A stretch of 5,139 bases of DNA from Alphaproteobacteria bacterium (lineage in GTDB: Bacteria; Pseudomonadota; Alphaproteobacteria; Rhodobacterales; Rhodobacteraceae). The position numbers and the translations under genes are program-made. The DNA lies in assembly GCA_003694465.1 (NCBI GenBank), contig RFKM01000293.1:1-5139 (forward strand). Reading direction: 5' to 3'. The number at the start of each line of letters is the position of its first letter. Positions within the stretch are counted from its first letter, which is position 1. The notes under the pieces were generated by a model, which searched no databases, was not told the DNA's origin, and saw only the letters and a program-made list of their open reading frames with translations. This document shows positions 1 through 5,139 of the stretch, piece after piece.

Positions 1-68
1 ATTTCGGAGCATGCTGCGTGAGATCGAAGCACCCGCCCGGCGCGCAGAGCGGCGCGGGGATGGGCGGG

Positions 69-112
69 TTCGGTTCATCGCGCCGAAGGCGCGCCCCGGG
101 CACTGAACCGAA
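69..112. repeat. Inverted repeat with 9-bp outer arms and a 6-bp inner hairpin
   Basis: TTCGGTTCA at 69-77 is the exact reverse complement of TGAACCGAA at 104-112. Between them CGCGCC (79-84) pairs with GGCGCG (88-93) over a GAA loop. The nested stems can fold on either strand. No T-run follows on either side. It could be the shared end structure of convergent transcripts, an intergenic palindromic repeat, or a protein binding site. Confidence 0.6.
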
Positions 113-124
113 GGTGCGCCACCA

Positions 125-162
125 GCGCAACGCGGCGACGCGCGCGCCGGGGCGTCGTGCGC
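125..162. repeat. Second nested inverted repeat, bulged GC stem
   Basis: GCGCA (125-129) pairs with TGCGC (158-162), and directly inside CGACGC (136-141) pairs with GCGTCG (152-157), leaving a six-base bulge on the left side only and a ten-base loop. The sequence is very GC-rich, which raises the chance of accidental pairing, so significance is moderate at best. Confidence 0.4.
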
Positions 163-192
163 AAGACACATCGAAGGCGTATTTCCGGGGTG

Positions 193-209
193 CTTCCGGG
201 CTTCGGAAG
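193..209 (-). terminator. Small GC hairpin just after the 118-residue gene, possible terminator
   Basis: CTTCCG (209-204 on the minus strand) pairs perfectly with CGGAAG (198-193) around a five-base loop. It begins about ten bases after the stop codon at 220. No run of T follows, so it is not a classical intrinsic terminator; it could slow polymerase, protect the 3' end of the transcript, or be chance in GC-rich DNA. Confidence 0.3.
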
Positions 210-219
210 GGCTGACCGA

Positions 220-576
220 TCAGCGCCCGATCAGGGCGACGGGGGCGTTCTCATCGACGACGAAATCGCGCGCAGGCCCCTCGCTGACCGGGGTGTGGCG
301 TTTGAACTCGTAGCGCATCCGCCCGTTTTCGACCTCGCCGCGCACGATCAGGCACTGGTAGAGGTGGCGGGCACCATCATGGATGTCGACCAGCCCCCGC
401 AGCTCGGGCGCGGTGTCGAGATCGACCGAAAACCCGTTCTCGCCGAAATCGAAGATCGGATAGGCCTCGGGGCCGACCACGACGCGCAGGCGCTTCGTGC
501 GCTTCAGGTCGCGCCGACGGGCCGCTTCCAGCCCTTCGCGGATTTCACGCGGCAGTTCGTCGATCAGGCCGTACAT
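220..576 (-). CDS. Conserved-looking hypothetical protein, 118 residues, weak PilZ-like motif
   Basis: I do not recognise a function for this protein. It is 118 residues, has no signal peptide or membrane segment, and should be cytoplasmic. The N-terminus is a charged, probably helical stretch (DELPREIREGLEAARRRDLKR, about 6-26) followed by an alternating beta-like region: LRVVVGPEAYPIFDFGENGFSVDL (30-53), RGLVDIHDGARHLYQCLIV (60-78) and MRYEFKRHT (87-95). R22-x3-R26 followed by D43-x-G-x-x-G48 resembles the RxxxR and D/NxSxxG signature of PilZ c-di-GMP domains, but the serine is glycine and the spacing is short, so this is only a suggestion. The start is well supported: ATG at 576-574 with GGAGGG six bases upstream. 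The codons look like those of the cob genes. It lies 79 bp downstream of cobM on the same strand and could be read through from the operon or have its own weak promoter. A role in B12 synthesis is not implied by its sequence. Confidence 0.8.
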   Translation of the reverse strand: MYGLIDELPREIREGLEAARRRDLKRTKRLRVVVGPEAYPIFDFGENGFSVDLDTAPELRGLVDIHDGARHLYQCLIVRGEVENGRMRYEFKRHTPVSEGPARDFVVDENAPVALIGR

Positions 577-582
577 GCCAGT

Positions 583-588
583 CCCTCC
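583..588 (-). promoter_or_regulatory. Shine-Dalgarno site for the 118-residue gene
   Basis: GGAGGG on the minus strand lies six bases before the ATG at 576. It is the strongest ribosome binding site in the window and fixes the start of the small gene, arguing that this open frame is really translated. Confidence 0.75.
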
Positions 589-596
589 ATGGTTTC

Positions 597-624
597 AGCA
601 TGCAGGGTCATCCGATTCGGTCAA
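597..624 (-). promoter_or_regulatory. Possible weak sigma-70 type promoter for the 118-residue gene
   Basis: In the 79-bp gap after cobM the minus strand reads TTGACC (624-619), 16 bases, then CATGCT (602-597). The first matches five of six bases of the -35 consensus; the second matches only A2, T3 and T6 of the -10 consensus. A start about seven bases further on would give a very short leader that still contains the GGAGGG site. Alphaproteobacterial promoters often diverge in the -10 box, so this is possible but weak, and read-through from the cob operon remains an equally good explanation. Confidence 0.25.
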
Positions 625-655
625 GACAAGGTTACCGGAGCGCGCGCGGGCGGGT

Positions 656-1447
656 TCAGATGTTGTGCTCTTCCACCAGGTCGACCCCGGCCACGGGGCG
701 GAGCACGTGTGGCTTTGCCGGGTCGTAGAGGGCCGAATCACGAAAGTCGCGCGCCTCGCCAAGCGCCGGGCCGACGAGGATCAGCGCGGTTCGGGTGATC
801 TTTTCGGCGCGCACCTTGGGACGGATGTCCGACAGCGTGCCACGGATCAGCTTCTCGTCGGGCCAGCCGACGCGATAGGCCACCACCACCGGGCAGTCGG
901 CGCCGTAATGGGGGGTGAGCACGCGCTCGATCTCGCGCAGGTTGCGCACGCCGAGGTGAATGGCCAGCGTCGCGCCGGTGCGGGCGAAGTTCTCGAGGGT
1001 CTCGCCGGGGGGCATCGAGGTCGACTGCATGCTCACCCGGGTCAGGACGATCGACTGGGCGATCTCCGGAATGGTCAGCTCCTGCCCGAGAGCGGCGGCA
1101 GCGGCGGCATAGGCGGGCACGCCGGGCACGATGTCGTAGTCGATGCCGTCGGCCCGCAGCCGCCGGATCTGCTCGGCGATGGCGCCATAGAGCGACGGAT
1201 CGCCCGAATGCACCCGCGCCACGTCTTCGCCCCGGTCGCGGGCGGCGAGGATCTCGGCGTGGGTCTGGTCAAGGGTCATCGCGGCGGTGTCGAGCACCCG
1301 TGCTCCTTCCGGCGCGCCAGCCACCACTTCGGGCGGCACGAGGCTGCCGGCATAGAGGCAGACCGGACAGGATGCGATCAGGCGCTGGGCCTTGAGGGTG
1401 AGCAGCTCGGGGTCGCCCGGCCCCGCGCCGATGAAATGAACCTTCAT
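656..1447 (-). CDS. cobM: Precorrin-4 C11-methyltransferase CobM
   Basis: CobM methylates C11 of precorrin-4 with SAM to form precorrin-5. The 263-residue protein is one tetrapyrrole methylase domain of usual family length. Visible motifs are FIGAGPGDPELLTLKA (5-20), CLYAGSLVP (30-38), ARVHSGDPSLYGAIAEQ (77-93), YDIVPGVPAYAAAAAALG (104-121), VLTRVSMQSTSMPPGE (134-149) and AIHLGVRN (162-169). The YAGSLVP, TRVS and HLxVRN blocks are characteristic of the CobM/CbiF branch, so CobI, CobJ and uroporphyrinogen methylase are poor alternatives. Its ATG lies inside an ATGA shared with the stop of the CbiG-CobJ gene, with GGAGA six bases upstream, so translation is probably coupled. It is the last recognisable cob gene in the window; a 79-bp gap separates it from the next gene. 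The aerobic (CobM) or cobalt-dependent (CbiF) label rests on context, not on a residue I can point to. Confidence 0.94.
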   Translation of the reverse strand: MKVHFIGAGPGDPELLTLKAQRLIASCPVCLYAGSLVPPEVVAGAPEGARVLDTAAMTLDQTHAEILAARDRGEDVARVHSGDPSLYGAIAEQIRRLRADGIDYDIVPGVPAYAAAAAALGQELTIPEIAQSIVLTRVSMQSTSMPPGETLENFARTGATLAIHLGVRNLREIERVLTPHYGADCPVVVAYRVGWPDEKLIRGTLSDIRPKVRAEKITRTALILVGPALGEARDFRDSALYDPAKPHVLRPVAGVDLVEEHNI

Positions 1448-3273
1448 GCCAGATCTCCATCAATTTTCCGCCCGTAACCGCGGGGGGTATACATCCGCGC
1501 GCCCTCGCCCCTCTGGACGAGGCGCGAATTGGACGAGCCAACGAGGACCACCGTCAGCATGTCGACGTCATCGACGTCGAGCTCGCCAAGCATCCGGTAG
1601 CGTATGGTTTCGCCCTCCCGCCCGAGATTCGAGGCGAGCAGAACCGGCGTCTCGGCCGGGCGATGGGCGAGCAGGATGTCGCGCGCCTCGGCCAGCAGGG
1701 TGCGCCGGCGCTTCGAGACCGGGTTGTAGAAGGCGATCACGAAGTCGCCCTCGGCGGCGGCCCTGAGGCGGCGCAGGATGTCCTCGCGCGGGGTCAGCAG
1801 ATCGGAAAGCGAGATGGCGCAGAAGTCGTGGCCGAGCGGCGCGCCGGCCCGGGCGGCGGCGGCCTGCAGCGCCGAGATGCCGGGGGCCGAAACGATCTCG
1901 ACCCGCCGTGCCGCATCCGAAACGCCGCCGGCATCGGCAGAGCGGTCGACAAGCTCGAAGACCAGCGCCCCCATGGCGTAGATGCCGGCATCGCCCGACG
2001 AGACCAGCGCCACGCGCCGGCCCTCGCCGGCCCGCTCGAGCGCGTAGCGGCAGCGGGCCTCTTCTTCGCCGAGGGCAAATTCCTGCCTCGGCTTGCCGGC
2101 GGCGAGGGGGCCGAGCAGATCGAGATACAGCCCGTATCCGACAAGCTCGTCGGCCTCCTGGATCATCCGGCTTGCCTCCGGGGTGCGCCAGCTGGCCTGC
2201 CCGGGGCCGATGCCGACGATCGAAACCCGCCCGCGCGCCCGGCCGCGCAATTCGGCGATGGGGCCCGGGGCTTGCGCGAGGGCGGCGGTGGCCATGGCCG
2301 TCTTTTGCTTGGGATGGGCCAACGCGGCCTCGGGTCCGGCCGCGGCCAGAGCGGCGTTTTCGGCCACGCCATGGGTGCCGACCTCGGCAAAGACCACCGG
2401 CGAAGGGGTCACGCTGCGCGCGGTCTCACGCTCGAGCTCTTCGGCGGTGAACAGGCGCAGCGGACGGCCCAGATGACGGGCCAGCGCGTGCATCGCCGGC
2501 TCGTCGGCCTTGAGATCGAGGGTGGCGATGCACCGGATCGCTCCCGGCGCGACACCGGCCTCCTGCAACATGCGCTCGACGAGGTCGATCAGCTCCTGCG
2601 GCGGGCAATTTCGGGCACAGCCCACGCCGAGGGTGAAGCGCTGCGGATGATAGAGCAGATGCGGCGACGTCACCGTCCGGCGTTCGGTGGTGCAGATGAG
2701 GTCGATGGCCGGCGCATCGCCCGCGGCGGTGGTCTCGAGCGGGGCGAGCCACGTCGCCTGCGGCGCCTCGTCGCCAACGACACGCGCCGCCGCGCCGCCG
2801 AGCAGTGCGGACATCGCCGCCTTCGCGTTTTCGGGATTGGCGAGCACCCACCCGGCGGGCGGCTCGTCGAGCGCGACGCCAAGCGCTATGTCGCCGGCGG
2901 TGGTAACGGCAGCGGTTGCCCCCAACCCTTCGGCAATCCGGGCGGCGAGGCGGTTGGCGCCCCGGTGGCCGCCAAGCAGCGGGATCACCACCGCGCCATC
3001 GTCCGAGACCGACAGCACCGGCGGCTCTGTGGTCTTGTCGGCCAGCAGCGGGGCAACGGCGCGGATCAGGATGCCGCTGGCACAGACGCCGATGACCGGA
3101 ACGCCCGCGGCAAAGAGCGTGCGCACATGGTCGAGGGCGTTGGCGAAGAAGGCGTCGGCCCTTTCGACCCGCCCTTCACGGCCATGCACCTTTGCCTCGA
3201 GGATTTCGGCGACGCGCCACGCGGTGGCTTCGCCGGCGCGGTTGAGCGCGATCACGATCGGGGTTTGAGCCAC
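1444..3273 (-). CDS. cobJ: CbiG-CobJ fusion: cobalamin synthesis protein CbiG plus precorrin-3B C17-methyltransferase
   Basis: This 609-residue protein joins two pathway proteins. Residues 1 to about 335 look like a complete CbiG (free-standing CbiG is about 350 residues): N-terminal part with SDDGAVVIPLLGGHRGANRLA-type block (90-110) and TTAGD (124-128), a middle part to about 210, and the C-terminal CobE-like part starting LGVGCARNCPPQEL (215-228) with IATLDLKADEPA (249-260) and FAEVGTHGVAE (295-305). CbiG opens the delta-lactone of cobalt-precorrin-5A and releases acetaldehyde in the oxygen-independent route. After a short Ala/Pro-rich link, residues about 348-609 are CobJ: VSIVGIGPG (350-358), SSGDAGIYAMG (425-435), APGISALQAAAARAGAPLGH (463-482), SLSDLLTP (488-495), FYNPVSKRR (515-523) and NLGREGE (549-555). 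CobJ methylates C17 of precorrin-3B and drives ring contraction. The start is GTG at 3273-3271, supported by an AAAGGTG seven bases upstream. It overlaps cobI by 22 bp and cobM by 4 bp. Confidence 0.93.
   Translation of the reverse strand: MAQTPIVIALNRAGEATAWRVAEILEAKVHGREGRVERADAFFANALDHVRTLFAAGVPVIGVCASGILIRAVAPLLADKTTEPPVLSVSDDGAVVIPLLGGHRGANRLAARIAEGLGATAAVTTAGDIALGVALDEPPAGWVLANPENAKAAMSALLGGAAARVVGDEAPQATWLAPLETTAAGDAPAIDLICTTERRTVTSPHLLYHPQRFTLGVGCARNCPPQELIDLVERMLQEAGVAPGAIRCIATLDLKADEPAMHALARHLGRPLRLFTAEELERETARSVTPSPVVFAEVGTHGVAENAALAAAGPEAALAHPKQKTAMATAALAQAPGPIAELRGRARGRVSIVGIGPGQASWRTPEASRMIQEADELVGYGLYLDLLGPLAAGKPRQEFALGEEEARCRYALERAGEGRRVALVSSGDAGIYAMGALVFELVDRSADAGGVSDAARRVEIVSAPGISALQAAAARAGAPLGHDFCAISLSDLLTPREDILRRLRAAAEGDFVIAFYNPVSKRRRTLLAEARDILLAHRPAETPVLLASNLGREGETIRYRMLGELDVDDVDMLTVVLVGSSNSRLVQRGEGARMYTPRGYGRKIDGDLA
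1454..1458 (-). promoter_or_regulatory. Shine-Dalgarno site for cobM
   Basis: GGAGA on the minus strand sits six bases before the cobM ATG at 1447, inside the last codons of the CbiG-CobJ gene. It supports that ATG and, with the ATGA overlap, fits re-initiation or coupled translation. Confidence 0.6.
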
Positions 3274-3965
3274 GGGTCGGCACCTTTCGTCACGAGGATG
3301 ATCGAGAAATAGGGGGCGGGGTCGGGCGCTTCGGCGAGGGGCAGCACGACTTCGCCCGGCAGGCTTGCGTGCTCCACATAGACGGCCTGCTCCAGAAGGC
3401 CCATCTCCCCGAGCAGCACCCGCAGCCGCGCCAGCTGCCGGCCGACCTTGAGAATGGCGGCGCTGTCGGCCTCGCCAAGGCGGCGGCGCAGGCTTGCGTC
3501 GTCCAGCGTTGCCGGCAGCACCGCGAAGCTTTCGTTGCGGGCGGCGAGGGGGCGCTCGGCCCGGGCGGCGGCGGCGGTGAGCGAGGTCACCCCCGGCACC
3601 ACCTCGACCGGGAAGCGCCCGCGCAGCCGGGCGTGCAGATACATGAACGAGCCGTAAAGGAACGGGTCGCCCTCGCAGAGCACCACCACGTCGTGCCCGC
3701 TTTCGAGCGCCTCGGCGATGCGGGCCGCGCCGAGGTCATAGGCGGCTTGCGCCGGGGCGCGTTCGCGCGTCATCGGCACGTCCATGACGATCTCGCGGGT
3801 GCCCGGGGCGATATGGGCGGCGGCGATGCGCCGGGCGAAGCTCTCCGTGCCCGGCAGGGCCGGGTAGGCGATCACAGGCGCCGAGGCGATCAGCCGCGCC
3901 GCCTTCAGCGTCATCAGCTCCGGGTCGCCCGGGCCGAGGCCAACGCCGATGAGCTTGCCGGTCAT
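3252..3965 (-). CDS. cobI: Precorrin-2 C20-methyltransferase CobI
   Basis: CobI transfers a methyl group from SAM to C20 of precorrin-2, making precorrin-3A, the step that commits uroporphyrinogen-derived precursor to cobalamin. The 237-residue protein is a single tetrapyrrole methylase domain of normal family length. It has the opening SAM-site motif GVGLGPGDPELMT (7-19), CEGDPFLYGSFMYLH (97-111), VPGVTSL (123-129), NESFAVLPAT (144-153) and YVEHASLPGE (196-205). The GSFMYLH and NESF blocks are typical of the CobI/CbiL branch and separate it from CobJ and CobM. The ATG at 3965-3963 is chosen because it gives the domain start and a 4-bp ATGA overlap with cobL; an in-frame ATG at 3983-3981 would add six residues. 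The 3' end overlaps the next gene by 22 bp. Whether the true substrate is metal-free (CobI) or cobalt-loaded (CbiL) cannot be read from sequence alone; the CobL partner favours CobI. Confidence 0.93.
   Translation of the reverse strand: MTGKLIGVGLGPGDPELMTLKAARLIASAPVIAYPALPGTESFARRIAAAHIAPGTREIVMDVPMTRERAPAQAAYDLGAARIAEALESGHDVVVLCEGDPFLYGSFMYLHARLRGRFPVEVVPGVTSLTAAAARAERPLAARNESFAVLPATLDDASLRRRLGEADSAAILKVGRQLARLRVLLGEMGLLEQAVYVEHASLPGEVVLPLAEAPDPAPYFSIILVTKGADPWLKPRS
3281..3288 (-). promoter_or_regulatory. Shine-Dalgarno site deciding the GTG start of the CbiG-CobJ fusion
   Basis: GAAAGGTG on the minus strand ends seven bases before GTG at 3273-3271. The spacing and the match to AAGGAGG-like sequence support the GTG as the true start, which places MAQTPIVIAL at the N-terminus, right at the beginning of the first CbiG strand. 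The site lies inside the 3' coding part of cobI. Confidence 0.6.
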
Positions 3966-5139
3966 CGTTTCACGAGGCTCCATTGGGTGACGGGGCGGAA
4001 GGGGCGCCAGCCGGTGTGCGGGCCGATGGCCTCGGCGCGCGAAACCTGCAGCCGGACCAGATCGCCGCCGTGGCGCTTTTGCAGGGCGGCAAGAACCGCC
4101 TCGCTTTCCAGCGTCACGGCATTGGCGACGAGCCGCCCCAGCGGTTTCAGCGCCGCCCATGCCGCCTGGAAGGTTTCTTCCGAAAGGCCGCCGCCGATGA
4201 AGATGGCATCGGGCGCTTCGAGCCCGTCGAGCGCCTCGGGCGCCTGTCCCTCGACCAGTTCGAGGCGGGGCACGCCGAGGGCGAGGGCATTGGCCGCCGC
4301 CATCGCCCGGCGGTCGGCCCGGGGCTCGATGCCGATGGCGCGGGTGAAGCGCGCCGCGCGCATCCATTCGACGGCGATCGAGCCGCAACCTGTGCCGATG
4401 TCCCACAGAAGCGCGCCGCGCATCGGCATCAGCCGGGCGATGGTGACCGCGCGCACCTCGCGCTTGGTCATGGTGCCGTCGTGCTCGAACAGGTCGTCGG
4501 CAAGGCCGGGCACGCGCGGCAGCAGGGCCGCGTCGGGCGCGGCAATGCATTCGACCGCGAGGGTATTGAAGGCCGGCACCTCGTGATTCCAGCCCTCGGC
4601 GGTGGCCTCGAACCGCGCCTCGTTGGGCCCGCCCATGTTGGCCAGCACGGTCAGGCGGCTTTCGCCGAAGCCGCGTTCGGCAAGGAAGGCGGCGATTCGG
4701 GCCGGGGTTTCGGCCCCGGTGGTAAGGATCAGCAGCCGCGCGCCCGGCTGGATGAAGGCGATCATCTGCTCGACGGGGCGGCCGTGGACGGTAAGGGTTT
4801 CCACCTCCGACATCGACCAGCCGAGGCGCGCCGCCGCCAGCTGGAAGGCCGAGACCTGCGGGTGATAGGCGATCTCGTCCGGCGAAAAGGCCCGGCCGAT
4901 GCGTTCGCCTACCGAGAACCAGAGCGGATCGCCCGTTGCCAGCACCACGACGCGCCGGCCGCGCATTTCGCGCAGGGTGCCCTCGAGGGCGTCGAAGGGC
5001 GAGGGCCAGGCGATGCGCCGCGCATCGAGTTCGGGGGTCAGCGAATGGTGGCGCGCGCCGCCGAGAATGACCTCGGCCGACTCGACGACGGCGCGGGCGG
5101 CGGGCGTGAGGCCGGCAAGACCGTCTTCCCCGATGCCGA
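3962..5139 (-). CDS. cobL: Precorrin-6Y C5,15-methyltransferase (decarboxylating) CobL, 5' end cut by the window edge
   Basis: CobL methylates precorrin-6Y at C5 and C15 with SAM and removes the carboxyl of the C12 acetate side chain, giving precorrin-8 in the cytoplasm. The reading frame is open to the right edge: the first visible residues are GIGEDGLAGLTP, the usual N-terminal motif of the CbiE half, so only about ten residues are missing. The 391 visible residues fit the usual CobL length of about 400. The CbiE-like tetrapyrrole methylase domain (visible residues 1 to about 200) has GDPLWFSVG near 69-77 and LANMGGPNEAR near 166-176. The CbiT-like class I methyltransferase domain follows: EHDGTMTKREVRA near 218-230, the SAM loop DIGTGCGS near 246-253, and IFIGGG near 312-317. 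In the family the CbiT half does C15 methylation plus decarboxylation and the CbiE half does C5. The TGA stop overlaps the cobI start in an ATGA. An ATG at 4964-4966 is internal, not the start. Two separate genes cbiE and cbiT are excluded because the frame is continuous. Confidence 0.95.
   Translation of the reverse strand, partial: GIGEDGLAGLTPAARAVVESAEVILGGARHHSLTPELDARRIAWPSPFDALEGTLREMRGRRVVVLATGDPLWFSVGERIGRAFSPDEIAYHPQVSAFQLAAARLGWSMSEVETLTVHGRPVEQMIAFIQPGARLLILTTGAETPARIAAFLAERGFGESRLTVLANMGGPNEARFEATAEGWNHEVPAFNTLAVECIAAPDAALLPRVPGLADDLFEHDGTMTKREVRAVTIARLMPMRGALLWDIGTGCGSIAVEWMRAARFTRAIGIEPRADRRAMAAANALALGVPRLELVEGQAPEALDGLEAPDAIFIGGGLSEETFQAAWAALKPLGRLVANAVTLESEAVLAALQKRHGGDLVRLQVSRAEAIGPHTGWRPFRPVTQWSLVKR
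3978..3981 (-). promoter_or_regulatory. Weak Shine-Dalgarno site for cobI
   Basis: GGAG on the minus strand lies 12 bases before the ATG at 3965, longer than ideal. The alternative ATG at 3983 lacks a recognisable site upstream, so the 3965 start with coupling through the ATGA overlap with cobL is preferred. Confidence 0.35.

Larger units (their letters stand above)
1..219. other. Region without a supported gene, rich in inverted repeats
   Basis: No open frame here has a convincing start, ribosome binding site or recognisable product. The stretch holds three inverted repeats (69-112, 125-162, 193-209). A plus-strand frame open from the left edge to a TGA at 104-106 might be the last 34 codons of a converging gene, but the evidence is too thin to call it a CDS. 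A minus-strand frame open from ATG at 171 to the left edge is Arg/Ser/Pro/Ala-rich and not protein-like. Confidence 0.5.

Noticed and set aside
1..171. Minus-strand frame open from ATG at 171-169 to the left edge
   Set aside because: Arg/Ser/Pro/Ala-rich composition, no ribosome binding site and it crosses the inverted repeats; not protein-like.
18..215. 65-residue plus-strand open frame
   Set aside because: Arg/Gly/Ser-rich, no ribosome site, runs through all three stem structures and has no recognisable relatives.
577..655. Cobalamin riboswitch
   Set aside because: The gap is too short for the full aptamer and I see no B12-box-like element; any riboswitch would be expected upstream of the operon, outside the window.
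497..1477. 326-residue open frame on the plus strand
   Set aside because: Antisense to cobM and the start of the small gene; His/Gly/Asp-rich sequence without family motifs.
1663..3312. 549-residue open frame on the plus strand
   Set aside because: It lies wholly antisense to the CbiG-CobJ gene, has Gly/Arg/Asp-rich low-complexity composition and no recognisable motif; long antisense frames are expected in GC-rich coding DNA.
3252..4550. 432-residue minus-strand frame that extends cobI upstream
   Set aside because: The first part is an out-of-frame reading of cobL (Arg/Ala/His-rich). True CobI sequence begins only at MTGKLIGVG near 3965, which matches the normal family length.
3369..4586. 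405-residue open frame on the plus strand
   Set aside because: Antisense to cobI and cobL, both of which have clear family motifs; composition is typical of an antisense shadow.
1..5139. CRISPR arrays, insertion sequences, tRNA or rRNA genes
   Set aside because: No regularly spaced direct repeats, no transposase motifs with terminal repeats and no tRNA-like cloverleaf were seen on either strand.

Overview
The window is GC-rich DNA that carries most of one operon for the corrin-ring part of cobalamin (vitamin B12) synthesis. Every convincing gene is on the minus strand, so transcription runs from the right edge toward the left. The high GC content, the two-domain CobL, the CbiG-CobJ fusion and the small downstream gene all fit an alphaproteobacterium, most likely of the Rhodobacterales type. 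That placement is inference from gene architecture, not from a marker gene.

Layout from the 5' (right) side: cobL (precorrin-6Y C5,15-methyltransferase, decarboxylating) runs in from beyond position 5139 and ends at 3962, lacking only its first few residues. cobI (precorrin-2 C20-methyltransferase) covers 3965 to 3252. A 609-residue fusion of CbiG (corrin lactone opening/CobE-like) with CobJ (precorrin-3B C17-methyltransferase) covers 3273 to 1444. cobM (precorrin-4 C11-methyltransferase) covers 1447 to 656. The four genes overlap by 4, 22 and 4 bp, so they are almost certainly one translationally coupled unit. After a 79-bp gap comes a 118-residue protein of unknown function (576 to 220). 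The last 219 bp hold no supported gene, but contain three strong inverted repeats.

Together these enzymes supply the C20, C17, C11, C5 and C15 methylations of the ring, the ring contraction, and the decarboxylation of the C12 acetate. All four SAM-dependent tetrapyrrole methylase domains (CobI, CobJ, CobM, CobL N-terminal) are paralogues with the same GxGxG(D)P-type opening motif, and CobL adds an unrelated class I methyltransferase domain. Not seen here are the C1 methylase (CobF/CbiD), the reductase (CobK/CbiJ), the mutase (CobH/CbiC) and the precorrin-3B synthase (CobG or CobZ).

The main point of interest is the full-length CbiG module, typical of the oxygen-independent pathway, fused to CobJ inside a cluster otherwise of the CobI/CobL/CobM type. 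Second are the uncharacterised 118-residue protein with a degenerate PilZ-like motif and the structured 219-bp end region. I found no strong sign of a wholly new system; this is mainly a recognisable metabolic operon.
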